From Halanaerobium congolense (GTDB taxonomy: Bacteria > Bacillota > Halanaerobiia > Halanaerobiales > Halanaerobiaceae): a DNA stretch of 64,000 nt. The stretch is from assembly GCF_004366375.1 (NCBI RefSeq), contig NZ_SOEF01000008.1, positions 21,293 to 85,292 of the forward strand, given 5' to 3'. The notes under the pieces were generated by a model. It had not been told where the DNA came from. It did no database searches and was given only the letters and a program-made list of their open reading frames with translations. This document shows positions 52,139 to 59,772 of the stretch, in pieces. The translations under genes were made by a program, and so were the position numbers. Position 1 is the stretch's first letter. The number at the start of each line of letters is the position of its first letter.

Positions 52139-53812
52139 TTATCCCCCTATCATATCTTTTAAGCCGGCTCCTGCCGGTACCATTGGATAAACATTTTCTT
52201 CTTCAGGTATATGAACATCTAAGATTGCTGGTCCTTTAAGTTCCATAGCCTCTCTAATTGCCCCACTAAGCTCAGATTTCTTCTCAACTCTTTTAGACCA
52301 GATTCCATAAGCTTCTCCCATTTTAACAAAATCAGGTGCCGGAATTTTAGTGGAAGAATATCGCTTTTCAAAAAACATTTCCTGCCACTGTCTGACCATT
52401 CCCAAATATTTGTTGTTAAAGATAATTATTTTAACCGGGACATTATAGGTCTGGATTGTACCCAACTCCTGAATATTCATCTGAATACTTCCATCACCGG
52501 CGATTAAAATAATCTGCTCATCAGGCTGTCCAATTTGAGCTCCAATTGCAGCCGGAAGGCCAAATCCCATCGTTCCTAAACCACCAGAACTGATAAATTG
52601 TCTTGGTTTTTTATATTTATGATACTGAGCAGCCCACATCTGATGCTGACCAACTTCAGTCACTATTGTTGAATTACCATTTGTGTACTTATCAATTTCT
52701 TCCATCAAATATTGTGGTTTAATCACTTCTGAATCATCATCATCATTATATCTTAGAGGATATTTTTCCTTGAGCTCTCTAATTCTATCCTGCCATTCCC
52801 CATTTTCTTTTTCTTCGATAAAGGGAAGTATCTCCTGCAGTACATCTTTAACATCCCCGACTATCGGTATTTCTACATCCAAGTTTTTACCTATTTCCGC
52901 CGGGTCAATATCAATCTGGATAATATCGGCCTGAGCTATAAACTCATCTAATTTGCCGGTAACTCGGTCGTCAAAACGGGCACCTATTGCAATAACTAGA
53001 TCGGTTTCTAAGGTTGCCCGGTTAGCATATTGAGTTCCGTGCATTCCCAGCATCTCCAGCGCTAATTCTCTATCTTCAGGATAGATTCCCAAAGCCATTA
53101 GAGTTGTTGTTATTGGTATTTTTGCCCTTTCAACAAGCTCTTTGATCTCTTTTTCAGCACCGGAGATTATAGCCCCACCGCCAACATAGAGCAGCGGTCT
53201 TTTAGCCTCGTTGATGGCCTTAGCCGCTTTGTTAACCTGCAGTCGGTGTCCTTCAAAACTAGGCCTATAGCCCGGCAAATTAATTTTAGACGGGTAATTA
53301 AATTCGGCCTCTTTTTGGGTTACATCTTTAGCCAGGTCAATCAGTACCGGCCCCGGTCTGCCTGTTTTAGCAATAAAGAAAGCCTCCTTGATTGTTTTTG
53401 CCAGTTCTTCTACATCAGTGACTAAAAAGTTATGTTTGGTAATTGGCAAAGAAATTCCTGTGATATCTGCCTCCTGAAAAGAATCTTTCCCCAGCATTGA
53501 GGTTGAAACCTGACCTGTAAAAGCAACTAAAGGAACTGAATCCATAAAGGCATTTGCCAGTCCTGTTACCATATTGGTTCCACCTGGCCCGGAAGTTGCA
53601 ATACAAACCCCTACTTTCCCGCTGCTTCTGGCATAACCATCTGCTGCATGAACTACTCCCTGCTCGTGTCTTCCTAAATAGTGTTTTAAACCTGAGTTAT
53701 ATAAAGCATCATAAAGATTAATAACAGCACCGCCTGGATATCCAAATATAACGTCAACATTTTCTTGCTTGAGGGATTCAACGATTATTTCCCCACCATT
53801 TAATTTTGGCAT
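52139..53812 (-). CDS. ilvB: Acetolactate synthase large (catalytic) subunit
   Basis: Thiamine-diphosphate enzyme making acetolactate and acetohydroxybutyrate. From ATG 53812 (MPKLNGGEIIVESLKQ) it has 557 residues, with CGGAGG upstream; in-frame codons further 5' read through the leader and lack similarity. Motifs: GYPGGAVINLYDAL, catalytic Glu in GRHEQGVVHAADGYAR, IATSGPGGTNMVTGLANA, and the TPP motif starting GDGSIQMN and ending in IIFNN. It is preceded by a structured leader with a terminator and its own promoter. Confidence 0.96.
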   Translation of the reverse strand: MPKLNGGEIIVESLKQENVDVIFGYPGGAVINLYDALYNSGLKHYLGRHEQGVVHAADGYARSSGKVGVCIATSGPGGTNMVTGLANAFMDSVPLVAFTGQVSTSMLGKDSFQEADITGISLPITKHNFLVTDVEELAKTIKEAFFIAKTGRPGPVLIDLAKDVTQKEAEFNYPSKINLPGYRPSFEGHRLQVNKAAKAINEAKRPLLYVGGGAIISGAEKEIKELVERAKIPITTTLMALGIYPEDRELALEMLGMHGTQYANRATLETDLVIAIGARFDDRVTGKLDEFIAQADIIQIDIDPAEIGKNLDVEIPIVGDVKDVLQEILPFIEEKENGEWQDRIRELKEKYPLRYNDDDDSEVIKPQYLMEEIDKYTNGNSTIVTEVGQHQMWAAQYHKYKKPRQFISSGGLGTMGFGLPAAIGAQIGQPDEQIILIAGDGSIQMNIQELGTIQTYNVPVKIIIFNNKYLGMVRQWQEMFFEKRYSSTKIPAPDFVKMGEAYGIWSKRVEKKSELSGAIREAMELKGPAILDVHIPEEENVYPMVPAGAGLKDMIGG

Positions 53813-54105
53813 AAATTCACCTCCGCTGTAATTTTGAAAAATAAGTAGATATAAAAATAGCCCTGAACACAATTATTCAGGGCAGAAAAATATCTAAGAA
53901 TTCATACTTGAGAATTTACTGAAAATTGAATAAACTTCTCCTGCTGAGCAGATATAGTTTGTTTCAGTTTTGTTTGGAGCAGTTCCCGGCTAAAAGCCAG
54001 CTGGATAGACTACCCCCTAAAATCTCAATTTATAAAATTCTTAAATGAAGCCAACCCTTCTCGACTACTTGCTATTCTATAACTTCATTTAATATTCTAT
54101 TTATA
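53813..54105 (-). promoter_or_regulatory. Structured leader of ilvB, unclassified attenuator
   Basis: This 293-nt untranslated leader starts about 7 nt past the promoter at 54112-54140. In order on the minus strand: a perfect 10-bp stem TTAAATGAAG/CTTCATTTAA (plus 54083-54092 and 54041-54050) closing a 32-nt loop; a CTGGCT/AGCCGG hairpin (53986-54000); AACTGCTCC paired with GGAGAAGTT (53976-53984 with 53931-53939, one mismatch); then the terminator. TTATTCA (53925-53931) can pair with TGAATAA (53871-53877) in the terminator 5' arm, giving a possible antiterminator. No T-box sequence (GGTGGNACCGCG) and no leader peptide were found. The sensed signal is unknown. Confidence 0.6.
53851..53881 (-). 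terminator. Leader (attenuator) terminator before ilvB
   Basis: On the minus strand GCCCTGAA and TTCAGGGC (plus 53858-53865 and 53874-53881) form a perfect 8-bp stem with an 8-nt loop, followed by TATTTTTAT. It lies 38 nt upstream of the ilvB start, the right place for attenuation. Confidence 0.85.
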
Positions 54106-54111
54106 TTGTAC

Positions 54112-54140
54112 ACTATACTAAATTTATTTCTTTTTATCAA
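54112..54140 (-). promoter_or_regulatory. Promoter of the ilvB leader
   Basis: On the minus strand TTGATA (plus 54135-54140), a 17-nt spacer and TATAGT (plus 54112-54117). It would start the ilvB leader about 54105 and so gives the ilvBN-C-leu genes a promoter separate from ilvE-ilvD. Confidence 0.65.
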
Positions 54141-54205
54141 TCATTTTTTGAAAATATCTTTAATTTTTTTGGATATTTATCAATTATCAAAGCATTTTTA
54201 AGCTT

Positions 54206-55861
54206 TTAATCCAAGACCGCTCCTTTGGAAGCTGAGCCAACTAATTTTGCATAACGCTTTAAATAACCGCTGACAGCAGGTACAAAAGGTTCTACTTTAT
54301 CCATTCTGGCTGCTAATTCTGCTTCTGATAATTCTACTTCCAGAATAAATTTATCCATATCGATGTGGATGATATCTCCTTCTTCTAAAGCTGCGATTGG
54401 TCCTCCAGCAGCTGCTTCAGGAGAAACATGGCCGATTGCTGCACCTCTGGTTGCTCCAGAAAAACGTCCGTCGGTAATTAAAGCTACACTATCATCTAAG
54501 CCCATTCCTGCTAAGGCAGAGGTTGGAGAAAGCATTTCTCTCATTCCCGGACCACCTTTTGGACCTTCATTTTTGATGACTACTACATCACCCGGCTTAA
54601 TTTCGCCGTTATTGATAGCTGCAATTGATTCTTCTTCACTATTGTAGATTCTTGCCGGACCGCGGTGTTCCATCATCTGAGGAGCGACTGCTGCTCTTTT
54701 TACTACTGAACCCTCAGGTGCCAGGTTACCTTTTAGAATTGCCAGACCCCCCCGGTCATGGTAAGGATTATCTAAAGAACGAATAATCTCATGATCGACA
54801 AAGTTAATTGCTTTTAAATTTTCTTTGAGTGATCTACCGGTGACAGTAACTGTATCTAAGTTGATTAAATCACCTTTAACCAGCTCATTGATCACTGCAT
54901 GAATCCCGCCGGCTGCATTTAGATTTTCCATATGGTTTTTACCGGCCGGGGTTAGAGAACAGATATGTGGAACCTGATCACTAATTTCGTTAAATTTATC
55001 TAAGGGTAAATCAATACCCGCTTCATGGGCGATTGCTGGTAAATGTAGAGCTGTATTTGTTGAACATCCAAGTGACATATCAACAGTTATTGCATTGGCA
55101 AAAGACTTTTCTGTTAAAATATCAGAAGGACGAATATCTTTTTCAACAAGCTTCATTACCGCTTTACCTGCTGCTTTAGCCAACCTGATTCGGTCTGCCT
55201 TAACTGCAGGGATTGTTCCATTACCTGGTAATGCCAGCCCTAAAACCTCTGCGAGAGAGTTCATAGAGTTAGCTGTAAACATTCCCGCACAGGATCCGAC
55301 TCCCGGACAGGCCGAACGTGCAATCTGATCTAGTTCTTCTTCTTCCATCTCACCGGAGATAACTGAGCCTACTGCTTCAAATACATTGTGAAGATCAATT
55401 GCCTTTCCACAGCGGCTGCCGTGCTCCATTGGTCCCCCACTGATTACAACTGCCGGAATATCTAATCTGGCTGCTGCCATCATCATTCCAGGAACAATTT
55501 TATCACAGTTTGGGATTAAAACCAGACCATCCAGCTGATGGCCGTTAACTACTGCTTCAACTGAATCCGCAATAATTTCTCTGCTTGCTAGAGAGTAATT
55601 CATCCCGCTGTGACCCATGGCAATTCCATCACAGACACCAATAGTGGAAAAGGTTAAAGCTGTACCTCCAGCTGCTGTAATTCCGTGTTCTACAGCATCT
55701 TTGATTCTATCCAGGTGTTTATGACCAGGAATTATATCATTAGCCGAATTGGCAATCCCAATCATTGGTTTATCTAAATCATCATCGTCAAGCCCCAATG
55801 CATAAAGCAGGGATCTATGTGGAGCTCTTTCTATACCTTTTTTAATCTTGTCACTTCTCAT
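54206..55861 (-). CDS. ilvD: Dihydroxy-acid dehydratase
   Basis: Fe-S dehydratase giving the 2-oxo acid precursors of valine and isoleucine. From ATG 55861 ([19 protein letters not shown]) it has 551 residues; AGGAGG sits just upstream, so the in-frame GTG at 55885 is not needed. Motifs: [59 protein letters not shown] (cluster cysteines) and [20 protein letters not shown] near the C-terminus. It follows ilvE after 53 nt; no strong terminator was found after it, so read-through into the ilvB leader is possible. Confidence 0.96.
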   Translation of the reverse strand: MRSDKIKKGIERAPHRSLLYALGLDDDDLDKPMIGIANSANDIIPGHKHLDRIKDAVEHGITAAGGTALTFSTIGVCDGIAMGHSGMNYSLASREIIADSVEAVVNGHQLDGLVLIPNCDKIVPGMMMAAARLDIPAVVISGGPMEHGSRCGKAIDLHNVFEAVGSVISGEMEEEELDQIARSACPGVGSCAGMFTANSMNSLAEVLGLALPGNGTIPAVKADRIRLAKAAGKAVMKLVEKDIRPSDILTEKSFANAITVDMSLGCSTNTALHLPAIAHEAGIDLPLDKFNEISDQVPHICSLTPAGKNHMENLNAAGGIHAVINELVKGDLINLDTVTVTGRSLKENLKAINFVDHEIIRSLDNPYHDRGGLAILKGNLAPEGSVVKRAAVAPQMMEHRGPARIYNSEEESIAAINNGEIKPGDVVVIKNEGPKGGPGMREMLSPTSALAGMGLDDSVALITDGRFSGATRGAAIGHVSPEAAAGGPIAALEEGDIIHIDMDKFILEVELSEAELAARMDKVEPFVPAVSGYLKRYAKLVGSASKGAVLD

Positions 55862-55914
55862 TATATTCCTCCTATTGCTGCTCACTTCTTCTTGAAAAGC
55901 ATCATTATATTTAA

Positions 55915-56796
55915 TTAATCATTATAAATTTCTGTTCCAGTTGTCTGGGCGATTTCTCTAAATCTGGCAATAATAGCTTTTGTTTTTTCGCCTACACTGC
56001 CGTCTGCAATTACCCTACCGTCAACTTCTACTACGGGTATTGCCTCAGCTGCAGTTCCACTTAGGAAACATTCGTCTGCATTAAAGAGATCATGCCTTGT
56101 AAATAGCTCTTCTTTGACTTCTAATCCCATTTCTGCTGCTGCTGCAAGCACTATTTCTCTTTTGGTTCCTTTTAAAATACCTGCATACCTTGGTGGAGTT
56201 GTGATTGTATCTTCTTCTATAATAAAGATATTATCTCCTGTACACTCTGCTACATAACCGTCGGTATTTAAAATAATGGCCTCAGGTGCTCCCTGCTGGT
56301 TGGCTTCTATCCTGGCCATAATATTGTTTAAATAATTTAAAGATTTAATTCTGGGATTAACCATCTCTGGTCCATTCCTACGAGTTGGAACTGTTACTAA
56401 TTTTAAGCCTGTCTTATATAATTCTTCTGGATAAAGCTGAATTGCACTGGCAATAATAACAACTGTAGGTTCCAAACACTTACGCGGGTCTAAACCAAGA
56501 TCTCCTTCTCCTCTAGAGACTACTACTCTGATATAAGCATCACTTAATTCATTGGCCCTGATTGTTTTTAAAATTGCTGCTTCCATTTCCTTTTTGGTTA
56601 AAGGAATATCCAGCATAATTGTTTTGGCAGACTGGTATAAGCGCTTGATATGCTGATCAAGCATAAACACCCTGCCGTTATAGGCTCTAATCCCCTCAAA
56701 AATCCCATCACCATAGAGAAAACCATGGTCAAAAACTGAAATTTTCGCCTGAGCTTCAGGGACAATTTCTCCGTTAAGATAAATATTTCTACTCAC
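55915..56796 (-). CDS. ilvE: Branched-chain amino acid aminotransferase
   Basis: Fold-type IV PLP enzyme that transaminates the final oxo acids to Leu, Ile and Val. The 293-residue protein has [39 protein letters not shown], the PLP lysine in [19 protein letters not shown], and [20 protein letters not shown] with the [13 protein letters not shown] segment. The start codon is GTG (56796) with AGGAGG 10 nt upstream. It is the first gene of the ilv block; the promoter lies about 100 nt upstream. D-amino-acid transaminase and aminodeoxychorismate lyase relatives are unlikely in this operon. Confidence 0.93.
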   Translation of the reverse strand: MSRNIYLNGEIVPEAQAKISVFDHGFLYGDGIFEGIRAYNGRVFMLDQHIKRLYQSAKTIMLDIPLTKKEMEAAILKTIRANELSDAYIRVVVSRGEGDLGLDPRKCLEPTVVIIASAIQLYPEELYKTGLKLVTVPTRRNGPEMVNPRIKSLNYLNNIMARIEANQQGAPEAIILNTDGYVAECTGDNIFIIEEDTITTPPRYAGILKGTKREIVLAAAAEMGLEVKEELFTRHDLFNADECFLSGTAAEAIPVVEVDGRVIADGSVGEKTKAIIARFREIAQTTGTEIYND

Positions 56797-56898
56797 TACG
56801 TTTGTCCTCCTTAAAATGTTATAATTCTACTTTTACTACTTATAATTATTTTTTAATTATAAAGATAGCATTTTATTTAAGATATGTATTGGTTATAA

Positions 56899-56927
56899 AT
56901 TATATAGTTTAATATTTAAAAAGTCAA
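56899..56927 (-). promoter_or_regulatory. Promoter of ilvE-ilvD
   Basis: On the minus strand TTGACT (plus 56922-56927), a 17-nt spacer and a perfect TATAAT (plus 56899-56904). The predicted start near 56892 leaves a 95-nt 5' leader that contains the AT-rich dyad TTATAATTA/TAATTATAA; no CodY-like box was recognised. Confidence 0.8.
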
Positions 56928-56937
56928 GTTTTAGCAA

Positions 56938-56962
56938 AGAAAAAAACTCCCAATTGAGGGAG
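56938..56962 (-). terminator. Terminator of the exported beta-rich protein gene
   Basis: CTCCC (56947-56951) pairs with GGGAG (56958-56962) around AATTGA. On the minus strand it is followed by seven T. It lies 16 nt past the stop of the gene at 56979-57563 and just upstream of the ilvE promoter. Confidence 0.8.
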
Positions 56963-56978
56963 CCTTTTAAATAAATAT

Positions 56979-57563
56979 TTATTCTTTCCCACCGGAGAAT
57001 GAACCGCGAATTTCCAAACCTAAATAATAAATATTGTTTGTATCTTCTTCTTCATCTTCTAAAATATTATCACTATCATATTCTTTTCTCTTACTTAAAG
57101 CTCTGTTATAACCAAAAAACAATATCTTATCTTCTTTCATTTCATAGTTTAAAAATAAATCTGTTAGAGTTGAGCGACTTTCAAAACTATCGTTACTAAA
57201 ATTAGTATAACTATAATCTTCCCATGGTTGATAAATGAACTTGGAATGAAGTGATAGTTTTTCCGTAAATTTAGAATCGAAAACTAACATGTAGGCCATT
57301 GTATTGTTATCATAGTCATAGCTATAATCTCCGTTAAGATCATTTCTCTCATAATCATTATTGACTCTACCAATTATCGGAGCAAATCTAAATTCTCCTT
57401 TTTCTAGTTCATCTGGATCAATTGGTCTAATATAATCCAGCTGCCAATCTGAAATTAACATAGACTGCAAACCGTAATAATCACCTATCTGAGCAAATAC
57501 TCCACTACTTAAAGAAAAAATAAAAAATAATGTTATCCCCACTGCAAATAATTTTTTTGACAT
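56979..57563 (-). CDS. Exported beta-strand-rich protein (possible small outer-membrane barrel)
   Basis: A 194-residue protein of unknown function. It has a clear Sec signal peptide (MSKKLFAVGITLFFIFSLSSGVFA, cleavage after VFA) and a mature part with alternating hydrophobic/polar strands (MAYMLVFDSKFTEKLSLHSK, LTDLFLNYEMKEDKILFFGY, NNIYYLGLEIRGSFS), many Tyr, Asp and Asn and no Cys. Such strands are typical of small outer-membrane barrels or periplasmic beta proteins in diderm Firmicutes; the last strand ends ...GSFSGGKE rather than in Phe. It is divergent from a LuxR-type regulator with 123 nt between them, so that regulator may control it. RBS GGGGGGG. Confidence 0.6.
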   Translation of the reverse strand: MSKKLFAVGITLFFIFSLSSGVFAQIGDYYGLQSMLISDWQLDYIRPIDPDELEKGEFRFAPIIGRVNNDYERNDLNGDYSYDYDNNTMAYMLVFDSKFTEKLSLHSKFIYQPWEDYSYTNFSNDSFESRSTLTDLFLNYEMKEDKILFFGYNRALSKRKEYDSDNILEDEEEDTNNIYYLGLEIRGSFSGGKE

Positions 57564-57634
57564 AAAACTTCCCCCCCTTATTTTTTTTGCAGGAATTTTG
57601 TCGATTATCCTGAACTATATATTTATCATAGCAT

Positions 57635-57644
57635 TTTCTAGAAA
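57635..57644. promoter_or_regulatory. Palindrome between divergent exported-protein and luxR-type genes
   Basis: TTTCTAGAAA is a perfect 10-bp palindrome near the middle of the 123-nt divergent spacer (57564-57686). It could be an operator for the LuxR-type regulator, or chance in AT-rich DNA. No strong -35/-10 pair was seen for either gene. Confidence 0.3.
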
Positions 57645-57686
57645 CTTTTAGTATTACCCAAAAGTGTAATTTTTAGGGGGATCTCA

Positions 57687-58439
57687 ATGGAAATTAACTG
57701 GGAAGAAATTATTGACTTTATTTATAGAACGGGTAGAATAATTAACTTACATAAATATTCATACTATTTTCTTAAAGAACTAAATCCACTTATTCCATTT
57801 TATGCTGCTAATTTTTTTCTTTTTGATGAAAAAAAAGAATTAATAGGAGATCCAGTTTGTTTTAATATTAGCGATAGTGTTTTAAAAGCATATAATGATT
57901 ACTACTGGCAGCTTGATGATATTAGAAACCTTGCATTTGACCAGCAGGAACCTATTATCAGTACTCAATTAATGGACTATAAATGGTGGATCAATACTGA
58001 ATACTTTAATGATTTTTTAGCTAAAAATAGACTTTATTATTCCTGTGGAATTGATATCCATGCTGAGCAGAGACTTTTAGGTACAATTAGCCTTTTTAGA
58101 ACAAATAAAGATAATAATTTCACTATTAGAGATCTAGTTTATCTAAAAATTCTAGCTAAACACAGCAGCAATCATTTAAATAAATTATTTGAAATTGAAG
58201 AGTTAAGAAATTTAAATAATAGAAAAGAAGAAAACCTAATTCAAAATAAAGTAGAAAACTTTAATTTGAGTAAAAGAGAAAAAGATGTTTTAAGATTGAT
58301 TTTAATTGGTAAAACTAATGAAGAAATTGCAAATGAACTGTTTATTTCAATAAATACTGTCAAAAAACACCTCAGCCATATTTTTAATAAGACTGAGGTG
58401 CATAATAGGACGGAACTGGTAGCCCTAGTTTATAAATAA
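57687..58439 (+). CDS. LuxR-type transcriptional regulator with N-terminal GAF-like domain
   Basis: A 250-residue regulator, the only plus-strand protein gene here. The C-terminal LuxR/FixJ HTH is clear (about 192-250: [52 protein letters not shown]). The N-terminal 160 residues are Tyr- and Trp-rich and look GAF-like ([21 protein letters not shown]); the ligand is unknown. It has no receiver domain, so it is not a classical response regulator. RBS AGGGGG lies 6 nt before the ATG. A short A/T-rich hairpin after the stop may end both this gene and the convergent EAL-HDOD gene. Confidence 0.8.
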   Translation: MEINWEEIIDFIYRTGRIINLHKYSYYFLKELNPLIPFYAANFFLFDEKKELIGDPVCFNISDSVLKAYNDYYWQLDDIRNLAFDQQEPIISTQLMDYKWWINTEYFNDFLAKNRLYYSCGIDIHAEQRLLGTISLFRTNKDNNFTIRDLVYLKILAKHSSNHLNKLFEIEELRNLNNRKEENLIQNKVENFNLSKREKDVLRLILIGKTNEEIANELFISINTVKKHLSHIFNKTEVHNRTELVALVYK

Positions 58440-58476
58440 GAAAAAGATATTAGCTAAATTTAAGCTTATCTCTTTT

Positions 58477-59694
58477 TTATAATTTATTATTTTCAAAAGC
58501 TTCAACTATCTCTTTAGTCTTTTCTAGAGCGGTAGAATAATTATCAAAAACCATTCCATAATTAATTGAATATTTTTCAATATAATTTTCAGCTTCTTTT
58601 AGATTTAATTTTTCAAAAGCTTCAATAAATAATAATAAATCCCCTAGTTGGCCTTCTCTTTTTATTAACGCTTCTTTTAAATTATTTGAAAGTGATATTT
58701 CAGCTAAAATATTTTCTAATTTTCTATCTAAATAAGCATCTATTACAGATAATAAGCCCAAAACAAATAGGTTTTCTCCTCTATTATCTCCAAAATAACC
58801 TGCTAAAGATTCTGCAAAATTAGCCCTTAAAATCGCTGTTTTAAATAAAATATCTGGCTTTTCATTATCAAGACCTTTTAGAAAATATAAAAGACTCCAC
58901 TTCCTCAACCTGTCTACACCCAATAAAACTATTGCCTGTCGAATAGATTTAACATCATAGCCGTAATGGGCAGAATTTATAATTCGTAATAAACTGTATG
59001 ACATTGACAAATCTGACTTAATTATTTCTTCTATTTTTTTAATTTTAGGATCATCTTTATTTAATTCTTTCATCATTTTAAAAAATGTAAAAGAATAAGA
59101 ATTGATTTTTTTAGCCTTTATAATCTTAGGCTTAGTAAAGAAAAAACCCTGAAAATAATCAAATCCCATATCTTTTGCTGCAAAAAATTCATCGTATGTC
59201 TCTACTTTTTCTGCAATATATTGAATATCCGAATTATATTGATTACAGATAGTAATTATTTTTTTTCGTTCAGCACCTTTTGTAATTATAAAATCTATTT
59301 TAATGTAATCAGCTAATTTTATTAAAGGAATTAGATCTTCAGAAAAAACAAAATCATCGAGTACTATTTTAAAACCCATTTCTTTATAAGTTTCAAGCCC
59401 AGAAAGCAGCTTTTGATCTACAGTTACTGTTTCCAAGACTTCAATATAGACCATTTCAGGTGCCAATAAATCAGGTATTCCCTGTTTTAATAATTCATCG
59501 GTAAAATTTATGAAAGCTGGCTGGCCTTCAGTTAAATTGGTAAATCCTATAGACTCCAAGGTATTCATAATAACTTGAGCAGTTGCTTGTTCTCCATTGA
59601 AACTCTCTGAATCTTTACCTCTAAATAGTAATTCATATGAAAAAATATTTAAATTTTTATCAAGTATAGGTTGTCTGGCCACTAAAGCTATCAT
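58477..59694 (-). CDS. EAL-HDOD signalling protein (YuxH-like)
   Basis: A 405-residue protein with an N-terminal EAL-type domain (about 1-195) and a C-terminal HDOD domain (about 205-395), the YuxH/CdgJ arrangement. The EAL signature is degenerate: YELLFRG replaces EALLR, and the catalytic stretches read EVLET, VLDDF and AEKVET, so c-di-GMP hydrolysis is doubtful; such proteins often act as binding or scaffold proteins affecting motility or pili. HDOD motifs include MSYSLLRIINSAHYG and SIRQAIVLLGVDRLRKW. It lies between the LuxR-type gene and pilus module 2, so a role in pilus control is possible but unproven. Confidence 0.85.
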   Translation of the reverse strand: MIALVARQPILDKNLNIFSYELLFRGKDSESFNGEQATAQVIMNTLESIGFTNLTEGQPAFINFTDELLKQGIPDLLAPEMVYIEVLETVTVDQKLLSGLETYKEMGFKIVLDDFVFSEDLIPLIKLADYIKIDFIITKGAERKKIITICNQYNSDIQYIAEKVETYDEFFAAKDMGFDYFQGFFFTKPKIIKAKKINSYSFTFFKMMKELNKDDPKIKKIEEIIKSDLSMSYSLLRIINSAHYGYDVKSIRQAIVLLGVDRLRKWSLLYFLKGLDNEKPDILFKTAILRANFAESLAGYFGDNRGENLFVLGLLSVIDAYLDRKLENILAEISLSNNLKEALIKREGQLGDLLLFIEAFEKLNLKEAENYIEKYSINYGMVFDNYSTALEKTKEIVEAFENNKL

Positions 59695-59716
59695 TTAATC
59701 ACCCCATAAGATTATA

Positions 59717-59744
59717 AAAGAAAAGCCCAGCTTATGAGCCAGAC
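59717..59744 (-). terminator. Terminator of pilus module 2
   Basis: On the minus strand GTCTGGCT pairs with AGCTGGGC (plus 59725-59744, 8 bp with G-U pairs) around CATA, followed by TTTTCTTTT. It lies about 30 nt past the secretin stop and just upstream of the EAL-HDOD gene. Confidence 0.75.
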
Positions 59745-59772
59745 TTCAGTTTTATTAATCTTCTTTTTAATC

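Noticed and set aside
53813..54105. T-box riboswitch upstream of ilvB
   Set aside because: The expected position and terminator are there, but the conserved T-box sequence and a Stem I with specifier loop could not be found; kept as an unclassified leader.
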